Shown here one piece after another: positions 26,852 through 40,300 of a DNA stretch of 58,708 bases. Position 1 is the first letter of the stretch; each line of letters opens with the position of its first letter. The stretch is from Lingula anatina (taxonomy: Eukaryota; Brachiopoda; Lingulata; Lingulida; Lingulidae), in contig NW_019776102.1 in NCBI RefSeq assembly GCF_001039355.2, positions 1 to 58,708 of the forward strand, written 5' to 3'. Both the position numbers and the translations under genes were made by a program. The notes beneath the pieces are model-generated. The model did no database searches. It was not told where the DNA came from and was given only the letters and a program-made list of their open reading frames with translations.

Positions 26852-28125
26852 TTTCGCCACGTGGTGTTTACAAGAGGAAGCAAGTCACTCAGAAGAATCT
26901 GAAATAAGAACACATTGTTAACTCCTAAGTAAAAGTTACCAAGTACAAGCGCTGTTGTCAACTTGATCGTTGATGAATCTTATAATCACGTAAGCAACTG
27001 AACCAAAATAGCTTTCTATTAGCACAGTAGTCTACCATAATGCCAAATTAACTACCGATGAAAATCAGTGCTGTACGTGTTTCTAATTTACAACTGTTAT
27101 CCACATATATCTAGGCTACACATATATTAAATATAACTTCAGCGCGTTGAAATATTGATATACAGAATTCTGAGAAAGCTTTTAAATCGGTCGGTTTGTA
27201 GTGCATCTAACGTATTGGTCCATTGGAAGTATAAATCCATCTTCGTTTCAGTGCTCAGCTCAGCAATATTCCAAATATATTCAAACCGGTGTATGGGCAG
27301 CAGCAACCAGTATTCAGGCCCTAATTGAAGATATGTGTCATTAACTTTAACTGTCAAAATGTAGTGGATTTTTTCAAATAACACTGCACCCTCTCTATTT
27401 TACATGATCACCACCAACATTTAAGTGTGTTTTACAGGTAACGTGGATATTCAGAAAATTTAAATAGCAAAGGGCTTCAGGCTCACAGAGGTTCAAGTCC
27501 ACACCTATAAACTGCTAATATTTTAAAAAAGAACATTTCGCAAAAAAAAAAAAAAAAAAAAAGCAGAGCTTTAGGAATAATAATCCAGACAGGCTCGTAT
27601 TCAAACTCGGCCTGTATTTTGATCATATTCAACACACTTGAAGACAATATGTCAACCGGTTTTCCATTTATCGTACGCGTACTAGGTCTGAAAGTACACG
27701 GTTACGTCGACGGCAATGACAGACGCACGTGATGGCTACTTGTACACAGACACGCTGTGGCTGTACATAAAAATAATACAAACTTTTTAATTAGCGTGTA
27801 GCAAGCTTATCCACCATAGCCTCTTACATATAGCTTCACTACAGTAAAGGCAGCGCACCTCTTCACGACCTTCCTTTATAATGTTGCTTGAAAAGAAATT
27901 CACGCTATTGTGACAAGAACAGATATCTGATATTTTGTTTGTTGCTACTGTTTTCAACAAGATTATAGTGATATAGAGCTAGAGGATTATTTATAAGGCC
28001 TGTGCAGCCGAGTCTGAAGGCGGGTCATTTACACCATATAGGCCTATTCAATGTGTAAGAAATATATTATGCTTTAACGGCTGTGTCATAGGCCAGTCCA
28101 TTAGCTGTAGCGTCCAATTTCCTTA

Positions 28126-28200
28126 GACTGCGTTCCCATAACCTTATCGTACTAGCAGGATTGATCTATCTCAGCGGGAATTCTAGCTAAGGCGCAGTCA
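28126..28200. mobile_element. MITE, family A, truncated copy 3
   Basis: Only the left end is present (GCGTTCCCATAACCTTATCG, then TAGCAGGATTGATCTATCTC). It stops next to the TTAA-flanked element at 28211. Confidence 0.55.
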
Positions 28201-28210
28201 GTGTGGTAAG

Positions 28211-28556
28211 CTTAAAGGGATAATAACTCTTCGTATGAGATCTATATTTCACAATAAAAACATTGTGAATAACTCATAGAAATATAATATATTCTGTTTT
28301 ACCATAAAAACGGCAGTTAAAGCTATAATTCTGATACCTGAGCTTTTCTTAAGACCACGTGACCTCCACTGATGGCTATACTCTGTTAAAATCTCTTAAG
28401 AGATTTTAACAAAAAACCAAACTTTTTAGAAAAAAACCAGGGACTAACTTTGAATGTAAAAATGGATTCATTAACCATTGGTAAGTATGGGAAAATTGTT
28501 GTTTACTCCAGGAAAATTCATTTTTTGGCCAAAACGAAGAGTTATTATCCCTTTAA
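28211..28556. mobile_element. MITE flanked by TTAA, with perfect terminal repeats
   Basis: Ends are TTAA-AGGGATAATAACTCTTCGT and its exact complement, with TTAA on each side. Inside is a perfect 26-bp palindrome (28385-28410, GTTAAAATCTCTT and complement). A related right half sits at 43208-43375. Confidence 0.7.
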
Positions 28557-31500
28557 GCACTTTGTTGTACACTTGCACCATACACACTATGGTGCACACA
28601 CACAAAAACACGCCTGTTTTCCTTTGTATCTAACACAAAAACTTTGTTGAACATTTGATGGTATTGTTTTATGTTGAATTGATACAGAATGCAAACTATG
28701 TTCCAGAATATGAGAGAGAATGAGACAACTCATTCATGTGCCACCTGAACACAACCTGTATAAGTTGTCTTGCTCTGTACCAGGATTTTAACACAAATTG
28801 CACCAGATTTCTCCGTTTCACCTTCCCGCTTTTGCGTCCTAAAAGAAAATACATTATTGATCAGTTAAAGTACTTAGATTGTCGAATTGCATGACATTCC
28901 CTATTACCTTGACTTATTTGATACTAAGATGAGAAGCAGGTGCTTGCTGCACTTTAGTTGTCTGGAAAACATGCCAGAGGACTTTTATGAGATATTCTTC
29001 ATGGTGGGCTTGGTTACTAAATTGTTGTACAGGATGTTTAGTAAATTTGTCTGGAATTTTTTTTTCTTCTTTTTGATGATTATGGCACAAACATTTGGAA
29101 GTATTCATGTGACCATTTGAGGTATCTTATATTTTGTCCTCCTTTAAGAATATGATAATAAGAATGTTTGATCATTTGCTTTTAAAATTGCTGCCTTAAC
29201 TATAAGAAAAAAAAACTGAAGATGGGTGATAACCAGCACCTTAGTTTTGAGTTAATTTTTAATTCAAAGAGAAAAGAAGTTTCTGCATCAAATCTTTCTG
29301 TGCTGAGTTTGTAATGGTCTCTTAAGAAGTTCGTAGGACAAGCACCAATAAAATGGCACATTAAAACATACCAAAACTGATATATGTACTAGTACTAGTA
29401 CCTCCTTCTATTTGTTCCTTATAATGCAGACAGGTATTCTACAGGTATTGCATTAGTTTGCTACTGTTTACCTGTCCTGCACTGAGGCACCTGCCTTGCA
29501 GTGAAAACAGCAGACTTGGTGACATATTAAGGCCCTGTTAATAAATTAGAGAAAGTCGTGTTACCATCCAACTTTGCCCCACCTATCTCTGTGTGACTTG
29601 CAATTGCAAAACATTGGGCTACAATTAGTTCTCCATGGACATCGGGCTACGATTAGTTCTCCATGGACATGAAATCTAATCTGACTGTTGTCCTGCCCAG
29701 TGCCACTGCTATTGAAGTAATTTGCTTGCTGATAGAAGAACTCCCCACTTTGAGCCAATCATCATGAGCTTATATTTATAATTTATCAGAATGCTTGCTG
29801 AAGTTAACAAGTACTGTATAAGGTAAACCTAACTTGACTGGGGGGTTCCTTTTCAGTAAGGCCACAGTTACAATTTTGATGCTGACATATTTCAAGGGGA
29901 GGGAGGGCCTGGGGGTATTTTCTCTTAACCCCTTTAGTTCACCAAGCTTGAGTTATTAGATAGAACTGAAGGGCGGAGAGAACCACAAAAGAGAAATTAA
30001 GAAAGACAGAGACAAACATCACAGCCTGAGAGAACTAATAATTGGTTATATTCTGTCAAGACACTGGCCACAGGTAGCTACAAGCTAGGAAGATCCATCA
30101 CCAGTTTGGTTGCATGTTAAGAGGCAGTTTGTCTTGGTGGTGTTAATAGGTTTGTCTGGAGTTAAGCTCAGTCATTAAGTCTGTCTAGTAACAACTGACT
30201 GCTGATGTTCTTGATGACTTTGTTAGGAAGAGATTGAATCCTTAGACAGGGTGCATGGAATACTTTGATTTTAATTTAAGGCGAGTGAGGGGGGGGGGGG
30301 GGGACCAGACATTCATCACTACAAATGCCAATATTTTTACATTGAATTGAGATCAAATTGAATATTATTATGTTTTAATCAATAACATAGTGGTTTGCAT
30401 ATATGTGAACATTAATCAACCTTTTATTACAATTTAGAAAACAGATTTAATGAAACTAAATCATTGTTTGAACCATTCATGTTTGCCTCTTAGAAAAATT
30501 AGTTGCTGGACCAAAGGTCCAGCCACCTTGAAAAGTAGCTGGACTGAATGTCTCCTGGGTGGGAAAACTTCTCGGCCCTTTCTGAAAGTTGCCGACCCTG
30601 GGCAGACGGTCCAGAGTTAATTTCTAACACTGCTTGTACTCTTTTTTTAGAAAATCACTGTAGTTTAATGGAACATGCAAGACGATTTTTTTCTTTTTAT
30701 TTATATCTACAATAATGTTGATCGCAATATTTACCTATCACCATTTTTGTCTGCAATATATACTTAAAGTGTGTCGAATGCACCCTCGCCACATTTTTTC
30801 AATATCTAAAGCCAGATTGCCATAAGGCTCATCTTCCTTCAGTGATTCTAGCATGTTTTCTAGGCAAATTGATGTCTCTTTTTTATGGGATAAATCATAA
30901 TTTGATGCCTTGATACTCCGTTTTAATGAAAATCCCTGGCAAGACTGTAGATGCACAGTGATTTATTGGTGATTGTAACAGTACCTGGATCAAGTGCGCT
31001 GTTGTAATATTTTTCACATCATTGATGTTCACGGGCTTTGATTACCAGAGGAGCTGATGATCATGTTGATGTTATCACCATGTTATCATGTTTAACGAAT
31101 AGTTGATCTTGTTGCAGTAGAATTTAGATGGAAAATGTAGTTGTTGCAAGATGTTCTCATGTGTACAGCCCCCCCCCCCCTTTCTCTCTCTTCTCTCCTT
31201 ATATGCCCGATTTCAGGATTTTTGAGTCTTCATTTTGATCATTTTTACATTGCAAGCTAGGTTTTCTGGATTTTCTGTTATAACATTTTTTAAACCCCCC
31301 CCCCTCTCTCTCTCTCTTTCTCTCTCTCTCTCTTTTTCTCTCTCTCTCTCAAAACAGAATTTGGATTAAACAGGAGGAAAGAGGTTCACTCGACACAAAA
31401 CCTAGTAGCCTGATGCCACAGGTTAAAGCTATTTCTGCTCTAAAAGAGTCTTGGTCTGAATGAGGCTTTTGACTGAAAACGATGTCCATTGCTTCCCAAT

Positions 31501-33714
31501 CTTGCTGCTATTGGGAATCCATACAACTGCACTGGGATCAGATAAACCCACGCGTTGGGAATAGCTTTGAAAATACTCGTCCTATTCAAACACATCCTTT
31601 TGCTGAGAACCATGTGCGGAAACTCCCCTGTAAAAACATATTATTACTGTAATGGGATAACTGCTGGTTTTGAAATGGTATTCCAGTTCTGTGAAAAGCA
31701 TTGCTTGTGTTATCTAGGAAGTTGTATAAGCTGGCAATATGTGCTGTAATTTTTGCTCTGCCTCTGGGGGTTTCCTGGAATTGTGGGTGACTTTACATCT
31801 GGTACTGTTGGACTCCGGGCAGATGAGTGCAGGTGGAAATAGACCGCCATTTCAATATTTTGATTAATTTCTGGTTCTGAGTATTAATTTCTGGATGATT
31901 TGCTGTTTTCATAACCTGTCCATTGCAGCATCATCCATGTGTAGATACAGGCCTGTTTGAATTCTCTAGCTAGCTGCCATAGCAATTTTATCGCAGAATT
32001 CCAATTTTCTGCACAAGGAATAAAAACGGGAATCAGTGTGCTGGATCTCTGATTACTCAGCTATTTGTGAAGATTTTTATATCTTAGATATGATTTATTG
32101 ACTGTTTCCATGATGAATTTTATTTGAGGCTCTCCCCAGTGTCCATAAATGCCATATTGACTTTAGAAACTGTCTAAACATCTTAGCCTGCATAAAAATC
32201 AATATGGCGGTAGGAGACAAATCTGATAATCCTGCAGTTTACTTGCCGTCCAGAATTTCTGGAGATTAGGACTATTTTGGTCAGTTATCTCAGGTCAATT
32301 CTTGAACCATTTGATCTACTACTCATTGGTAAATTTCAAGATAATTTCAGCCAAAATCTTTTTTTTTTATATATATATAATATAAAAGTGAAATTGGGAA
32401 AATTTGTCAGTTGTACCAAATAATCATATATTTTTAAAAAGATTTTTCAAGTATTTGTCTACAAAATGTTTATGCTGGTATATTCATGACAAAATTATGC
32501 TACACCAGTATTATTGTTTTTATTTTTTATGAATTTATTTATTTATGATATACCCCTGCGTGATTTATCTGGCTGTTATACATATTTCACCAGATCCTTT
32601 CTGTGCTATACTTTTTTGCAGAGGAAGTTTTAATTTCGAAAAAAAAAAAAAANCTTTTAATTAACTTAAATTAGTTAATTAACGTTAAATTGGAGTACAG
32701 TGTATTGCAACTCACTTGTATAGGCCTGCCTTATTGTCTCTATACTTACCGGTATCAATGAACGGTGCATGTGTCTATACATGAGCCTTTAGCTCTTAAA
32801 GGAATGGAGAACACTACATTTCATTTCATTATTTTCTTTGAATCTTTATTTTGAATGTTTATTTTAAATGAATATTACCCCAATTTAATACAGTTCATTT
32901 ATTAATATTTTGTATATATTGCAAAGAGAGCACATAAACCTCTTAACCCTTATATTTTTATTTGTATGAGCTAGCAATAATGAGCGCAGGCCCAAGTGGC
33001 GAGAAACAAGCTGATCTACTGTACTCACTAGGCTGTTAAATTGTTTTTGATTTTTTTACATCTGACATTGCCCTCATAAATTTTCACCATGAACACAAAC
33101 CGGAAATTGTGGTGTGTTTTGCACTCCTAAATGAGGAACACGCTGAAGTAGTGCTCAAACCTGGATCGCAATGCCGGTAGCTGAGCCGTTAGGTCATCGT
33201 GTGCTCCGGTCTCAAGGAATCACGATTATTGATTTTGGTACTGGTGATGATCTTTTTCAATTCAGAAGGCTTGCACGCCATTGTCGACGTGAGGCAGAGT
33301 TCGATTATCGAGCTGATTGGACCACGCAAATCACAACTCTTGGGATATTTTTTGTATTACCAGAGGCAATTGTTTTTGGCAATATTGATAAGCTGAACGC
33401 GATCGGTTGGTAACAAACAGCACAGACCGGGGAGGGATCTAGTCATTGGAGATTTACCCCTGTACGTGATTACAGCCTGTGACTTGTGATTAGACACAGA
33501 TGATTAACCGATTACGTTTTACTTACTGGTCTTAGTTTTAAGAGACTGGAGAGGGTGAGATTGAACTCGATCCAGAACACGGATGTTATTTTCATGCAGT
33601 CATTTCTTTCGGGAGAGATAACACACACGTGTAGAGATATTGTACTCGCATTTCTATACATGTACTTGTATGAACATTAATATGTTGAGAGTCTGTCTCG
33701 CTCTCTTTTTTCCT

Positions 33715-33756
<42 letters not shown>

Positions 33757-34435
33757 CTGTCTCTCACTCACACCCTCTCATTTCCTGTCTCTTTCTGTCT
33801 CTCATTCTGTCTCTCTCTCTCTCTCTCTCGATGTCTCTAGCATTTCACTGTTACAGAGGATAAGATTGTTTTTCAGCAGATGCTAAATAAAGCGCACGCA
33901 TCAGCTGTAACAGCCGTGAAACACTACATACATTGTAGAGACTGAATAATATGGACGTTACAAAAGAAAGGTTCCATTTCAGACATTTACGTTACTTAAT
34001 GCGGTACTAAGGGTAGTAATATAACTCGTATCAGCCAAAGGCAAGAAGCACTGAATATTACACCTGAACCTGTTATTTTATTTTTCAACGGCTATAGTTC
34101 TTAAAAAAAAACGGGGGAAGGTGCTTTAACAACAAAACAAAAGTGCCACCCACAACAATTGCTTAAATTAATGATCTCGTTCATATCTTTAAGGCCCTAG
34201 AGTACGTCACCTGTTTCGATGCACCCCACCGCCCTTGTCACATGTCAAGTACACTGTTAATGTCATTAAAGCTGCCAGTAGAGGTCACCTAAAATACATT
34301 AGAATTCAGTTACAACACCCACAATGACCACAAAATTCAGTTAAAGCAACCACAATGACCATAATATGCCTGTAGACTGAAAAGAATTTCATCTGCTGCG
34401 TTATGTTATAAGAATGAAGTAATTTTTCTTCAGTC

Positions 34436-34515
34436 AACAGCTTAATAACGAAATAGTTTTACCTCCAATATTTCTATGTCTAACAGAAAATCTTCATCAG
34501 GGAATGAGGCTGTCA
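34436..34515 (-). repeat. Interspersed repeat with hammerhead-like core, copy 3
   Basis: On the minus strand it reads CATTCCCTGATGAAGA, CTGTTAGACATAGAAATATT, then GGAGGTAAAACTATTTCG. A second copy is at 10690-10770 (CATCGAAATATTGGAGGTAA) and a decayed one at 7262-7375. CTGATGA followed by GAAA recalls the hammerhead-related ends of Penelope-like retroelements. The ribozyme stems are not convincingly complete. Confidence 0.35.
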
Positions 34516-34654
34516 AGTATCCCTTTGCATGATGTGGCGTCACAGTTATATTACACGATTATTATTGGTTGTATACAGGTGCACCTGGAAGAGATATTCT
34601 AAGTGGGGAAACAACAATTCGGCAATAAAAAACAATGAGTGACGGGGCGGGGAG

Positions 34655-34897
34655 ATAGGGGAGAGCGGGGCTAGTTGGACCTCGGGGTAAGTTGGCCCCC
34701 ATCAAGTCTCTTTAATAAAGTTACTTTAAGATGCTAAATTATTTCATTTGGACTCGCTGCCGACGCTTTCTTAGCACTATTGGATACGGTCACTTTACAA
34801 AATGATGTAATCAATTCTTTTACCCCATAGTTACTTTGTCATAAATTGATGGGGGTCCAACTTACCCCGGGGTCCAACTAGCCCTGGTCTCCCCTAT
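34655..34897. mobile_element. MITE with TA target duplication (Tc1/mariner-like)
   Basis: Ends TA-GGGGAGAGCGGGGCTAGT and the mirrored TAGCCCTGGTCTCCCC-TA. The phrase GGGGTAAGTTGG appears inside both arms. The arms span about 50 bp with few mismatches. The TA at both edges fits Tc1/mariner-type insertion. Confidence 0.6.
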
Positions 34898-35049
34898 TGG
34901 CAAATATTATGTACACGAAGTTCTGCATCGGGTGATTGGTGTCACCAAGACGAAACTTGATATTCTTATGATATATCAAAGAAAAGAAAAGAATTTGGCT
35001 TATTGACAGGAACAGTGCGACACCCCCCCCCCCAGCCAGTGCGCAGGAC

Positions 35050-35328
35050 CAGGGGCGGATCCAGGATTATTTGAAGGGGGAGTCCGACAGGCCTAAGATG
35101 CGAAGCTGACCCTCTCCCCTTGGCGTGTGGTTCGGGGTCCGCTGAAAGGCCCCCCAAAATTTTTTGGTATTTTAGAGGGCAAACGCAGCCATATTGGTAC
35201 AGTTTAGAACTATGATTCAGCTAGCCAATATGCTAATTTCAAGAGGGAGTTAGTGATTTTGTGAGTCAGAAATCGAAGAGGGGAGGGGGTCAGGACGCGT
35301 CTGACCACCACCCCCCCAAACGCCACTG
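35050..35328. mobile_element. hAT-like MITE with CAGGGGCGG end
   Basis: Starts CAGGGGCGGATCCAGGATTA and ends with CGCCACTG, flanked by AGGAC on both sides (5-bp direct repeat). Related copies lie at 43440-43672 (same strand) and 42055-42340 (opposite strand), with a scrap at 56300-56375. CAGNGGCGG ends recall hAT elements, though those usually duplicate 8 bp. Confidence 0.5.
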
Positions 35329-35744
35329 AGGACACACATGGCTTAAAAAAAGGTGGGGATCGAGGTCTCAGCTCTCACCCCACCACCACCGCGACCAAGC
35401 TCCCTCCCCCACGTCACAGATGGGGCGGATGGAGGTCACCTCCTGGGTCTTCCGGAAGACTGTCAGAGTATTTGAAGTTACACTGACAGGTGTCTAATTT
35501 TTTGTCGAAAAACGGGCGAAATGGAAGGATGGCTCAACAAAGACAATTTGGAAGACAGTCAGAAATGTCTCTGGATCCGACCCTGTCACACACCACCGAT
35601 TCCTATGCCTATGATGAATACATGCAGGTTTCAATATATCCTCACATTCCAATTCATCCTTTATCGAAGGCCCCATCTGACTGCATACATGTATACATTA
35701 CTGGTTAATGCCTATATTCACAATATAGCTGCGGTTTACAAAGG

Positions 35745-36034
35745 AACTCGATCTAATAAGACCACACTCAGGTTCACACATCACACATCATACCAGCTGG
35801 ATCGATCCAACTCTGCAGGGGATTCTCGTCAAAGTGCATTCATTGTAATCAGCTTAATTGTCTGACACGTCTCCTTGAGTAGCTACAGCTAGTTAATTGC
35901 TTAATTAACCCCTAGCAACTCGAAGAGGGTTGTCAGACATTTACGGCGATTACATTGATTGCACTTAGGGAGAATATCCCGCAGAATAATTGGATCGATC
36001 CAGGTAGTACGATGGGTTTATCTGAACGCTCCCT
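35745..36034. mobile_element. MITE, family A, copy 4
   Basis: Diverged but complete: GGATCGATCCAACTCTGCAG on the left and GATTCTCGTCAAAGTGCATT with their mirrored partners on the right (AATTGGATCGATCCAGG), plus GTACGATGGGTTTATC at the right end. Confidence 0.6.
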
Positions 36035-36130
36035 AAATGTTGGGACGAATCGCAATATGAACCACAGTCAACCTAGGACCTAACGTCAGTTCCAATGGGG
36101 TATATAAAATTTCACTGGCACATACTCAGG

Positions 36131-36140
36131 ACCGTAGCCT

Positions 36141-36175
<35 letters not shown>

Positions 36176-36815
36176 NNNNNNNNNNNNNNNNNNNNNNNNN
36201 NNNNNNNNNNNNNNNNNNNNNNNNNNNNNNNNNNNNNNNNNNNNNNNNNNNNNNNNNNNNNNNNNNNNNNNNNNNNNNNNNNNNNNNNNNNNNNNNNNNN
36301 NNNNNNNNNNNNNNNNNNNNNNNNNNNNNNNNNNNNNNNNNNNNNNNNNNNNNNNNNNNNNNNNNNNNNNNNNNNNNNNNNNNNNNNNNNNNNNNNNNNN
36401 NNNNNNNNNNNNNNNNNNNNNNNNNNNNNNNNNNNNNNNNNNNNNNNNNNNNNNNNNNNNNNNNNNNNNNNNNNNNNNNNNNNNNNNNNNNNNNNNNNNN
36501 NNNNNNNNNNNNNNNNNNNNNNNNNNNNNNNNNNNNNNNNNNNNNNNNNNNNNNNNNNNNNNNNNNNNNNNNNNNNNNNNNNNNNNNNNNNNNNNNNNNN
36601 NNNNNNNNNNNNNNNNNNNNNNNNNNNNNNNNNNNNNNNNNNNNNNNNNNNNNNNNNNNNNNNNNNNNNNNNNNNNNNNNNNNNNNNNNNNNNNNNNNNN
36701 NNNNNNNNNNNNNNGAGGGGGACACCCCCTCCCACACCCACCCCCCTCGGGGGCTTTGCCCCCTCGTGTCCGCTTACTGCCCCCCCCCCTGGCATTTTGC
36801 TCAGGCTACGGCCCT
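36131..36815. mobile_element. GC-rich foldback repeat containing the main assembly gap
   Basis: The left edge CAGGACCGTAGCC and the right edge GGCTACGGCCCT are mirrored. Between them are a G run (36142-36175), a 539-base N gap (36176-36714) and C-rich sequence. Poly-G plus foldback structure probably broke the assembly. Frames read through the N run are meaningless. Confidence 0.5.
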
Positions 36816-37321
36816 ATTACTAGTGCATAAGTTACAATAAATAACATTAGCAGTACTGATATTGAATGAGAATCGTCTTATACATATATGTATAACCATC
36901 ACAAGGCAGCCATTAAACACTCACCATGCCCTCCACTTGGTCCATAAAGAGACTTTTCTCTCACTCTCAATATATTCACAAATATTTCAGGGCTATCCAT
37001 TAGAAGTGCCCACGTCGACTTTGAGCCGCGAATAAGGGACAACGACCTCTGCATCAATGACTACGTTATACACCATTAAGGCCTAAAGATATACCCTCAA
37101 AGAGCGAATTCCCTCGAAATCCCATGTCGGTCAACTGCATTCCCTTTCCATGCGTTCATTTCGTGTCAAGTTGTTGACAAAGTTATGTCGACCTTTTTGC
37201 AAACACACCAGTGAACTTACACACATGTTCATACTGTATATGTCGGCTATAGGTAAAGAGTAACTTACCTTAAGAGTGACTGCAAGCTATCGCGACTGCA
37301 TCAAGTGTTACAGCCGAGCAT

Positions 37322-40300
37322 TAGTCCAGGAAATTGGTGAAAAATTGTGCATTTTTTACCTACAAGCATGAAATTTGGCACACTTATGGACAATAAAATT
37401 CTAAGCAAATTTGGATATATGGGCATGTCTGAAAATTCCAAAATGGCCGTCAAATCCAATATGGCCACCAAAATACCTTTTCAAATTAAAACTTCAAGTA
37501 CATAGTCTTCTAATGACTTAAAATATCATATAAAGGTTAGAAGACACCATGGTATGAATCCTTCAGGTGTATTAAATCCAAAATGGCCGCCAAAAGTAAA
37601 AAAACAGACCATTTATTCAAGATATCCATTTGAATGGGGAATTCATCAAGCACTTAAAACTACAAGCATAAAATTTGGCAGGTTTGTGGAAAATGAAATT
37701 CTGAGCAAGTTTGGATGTATGGGCATATCCAAAATTTTAAAAATGGCCTTCAAATCCAAGATGGCCTCCAAAAATACGGCTTCTAATTAAAACTTCAAGT
37801 ATATAGTCTTTTAAGGGCGTAAATATCATACAAAGGTTAAAAAACACCACAGTATGAATTCAGAATCAATATTTGCTTTTTTAGGTGTATTAAATCCAAA
37901 ATGGCCGTCAATAGTAAAAAGCACTCTACTAATCCAAGATATCCAGCAGAGTGGTTAATTCATCAAAAACTACAAACATGGCATTTGGTACAGTTGTAAA
38001 ACAGGATTCCAAGTACTTTGGATGTATGAGCATGTCTAAAAATTTCAATATATGGCCCCCAAATCCAATATAGCCGACACAAATACCCGTTCAAATTAAA
38101 ACTTCAAGTATATATAATCCTATAATAACTTAAGATAACATTTTATGGTTAGACAAGACTATGGTATGCATGAAGTATCAATATTTGATTCTTTAAGTGT
38201 ATAGAAATCCAAAATGGCCTCCAAAAATAAGAAAAACAGGCCACTCACAGCAGCAGTATGGTGAATTCATCATGCACTTAAAACTACAAGCATGAAAATT
38301 GGCTCAATTGTACAGAACAGGATTCTAAGCAATTTGTTATATAGGGACATGTCTGAATATTCTAATATGGCCACTAAAACCCTTTTAAAGTAAAAAAAGA
38401 CTACTATATAATCTGACTGACAACAGTCTTTACTCTTTTTTGGTTTTTCGCTCCTTTAGTTACATTTAGACCCAAATGACCATAAAAAATGGAACAGGAC
38501 TCCTTTTGGTCTAGTTGTGACACCACATGCAGCAATTCTATAAATGTCAAGGATATGAAAATGTCAAGGTATTTTCACAAATAAGTTTCAAATTAACGAA
38601 AGTTATTTTATCAAGTAAGTGTTGCACATTTTATGGGCGGTCAACCTTTTACTTTAGTAAATGGACAATATCTCAACAGAGGATAACAGCTAGCTACACC
38701 GAAATTTCTACTTATTTGGTTAAATAATTTTCATTCATTAATGTGTGCCTAGCTTTACTAGTAGTTGTGTTTCCCTCAGCTTTCCCAGTATTTCCTTAAA
38801 GCTAAAGCTTCTACATGTAATCCACTTTCCCCAACAAAATACCAAGAGGCATTGGTCGTTTTTAACACCAGAAAGCATCAGTTTACATGCATGAGGGTCA
38901 ATAGGAATATGAAAGTGTGGTAGGGCATAGTAGTAGATGTAGGTTACTAGTGTGAACCCTTATAGGACCAGTCTTCCAATGCTTCTGACTCAGTTTACAT
39001 GCATGACGGTCCATAGGAACATGAAAGTGTGGAAGGGCATATTAGTAGATGTAGGTTACTAGTGTGAACCCTTATAGCACCAGTCTTCCAATGCTTCTGA
39101 CTCCCCTCACCACAGTTAGCAACTGCACACATAACTACAAACAGATGTGGTAGGAGCTACCTGGTAGATTTTGTAAGCTGGGTAAGTGAATACTCCTCAT
39201 GGCTTCATTCTGGATTGTCCCACAGAGACAATGATGCCGGAAATCTCATGAATTTTTACCTTTCAAAGTCCATATTGCACTAATTTCTTGGTGTAATCCT
39301 CAGAATACATCGTTTTTTGAAGTTTTGTATGTATTAACTGTCTGGAGGATTTTAATTCTTTTATTTTCATGTTCAGTTTTTTGAAAGTATAAGTTTGTAA
39401 CTAAACAAGTTGCCAAATGATCAAATGAAAACCAAAGTTTGGCGCCTATAGATCAGTGCTTCTTTTTTAGTGCACGAAGTGTGAAGTCTGCAATGCAACT
39501 CTTGGATACAGCACGTATCAACACCTGCCCTCTGTTTGGGGTACAGGTATTTCTTTGCTCATAAATTTTCACTAAATTCTCGGTAGCCATTACTGCGAAT
39601 GTACTAAAGCCAATTTTTTAAATAAGAAGCTTTTCTAATTTACTTTTGAAGCACAAGATAACATCATAACATTATCGAGTGCAAATGTGCCCCGCTTTTA
39701 GTACTTTACCAATGAAAAACACCAAATTGTTGAGACCTGTATGTTTGATTAGCTGTCATTTTTGTTATATTTATGAGCATTTGATGAAGCGCCATGCACT
39801 GATCTAGCTGAAGAATCATAACCAACAGACAAAATTGGTACACCCCAAGTTTTTTATATTTGCCTCTTTAAGGCTAAGTTATTCTGGTGTTTCTTTCACA
39901 TTTTATGGATTTTGCACGATACTTTTTTTCTTAGAAAGGGGGAGTCACTCATGAGTGCCATATAAGAAGATTGCTAACTGGGAATTGATCTAAATGAGAA
40001 TCCAGAGCAAAAAGTCAAACTACTTATGTTGGTTTATCAAAAGAAGGACTGTTTTCAGTACATAATAAATGTATCATGCTTGATGGTTTTTTAAAAACTC
40101 TGTAGAATAGCTCCTGCACAGGTAGGAATATGCTGATTATACAGGTAGTTTGCAAAGCCCACATGCCTATTCACGAGTGATTACAATTCAATAGTTGTGG
40201 TCTGCTGACTTTTGGAGGCCATTTTGGAATTTTAAAACCTTAAGTGGCAGATACTGATACTTCATACATACAATGGTATTTTCTAACCATTAAATGATAT

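Noticed and set aside
33171-33413. 80-codon frame that reads like protein
   Set aside because: No family motif, no splice partner and an overlapping frame of similar quality. A tRNA-like A-box phrase (TAGCTGAGCCG) nearby lacks a clear B box, so a SINE is not claimed.
36095-36823. Frames of 200-240 codons in several readings
   Set aside because: Almost entirely unknown residues across the N gap, with glycine or proline runs from poly-G.
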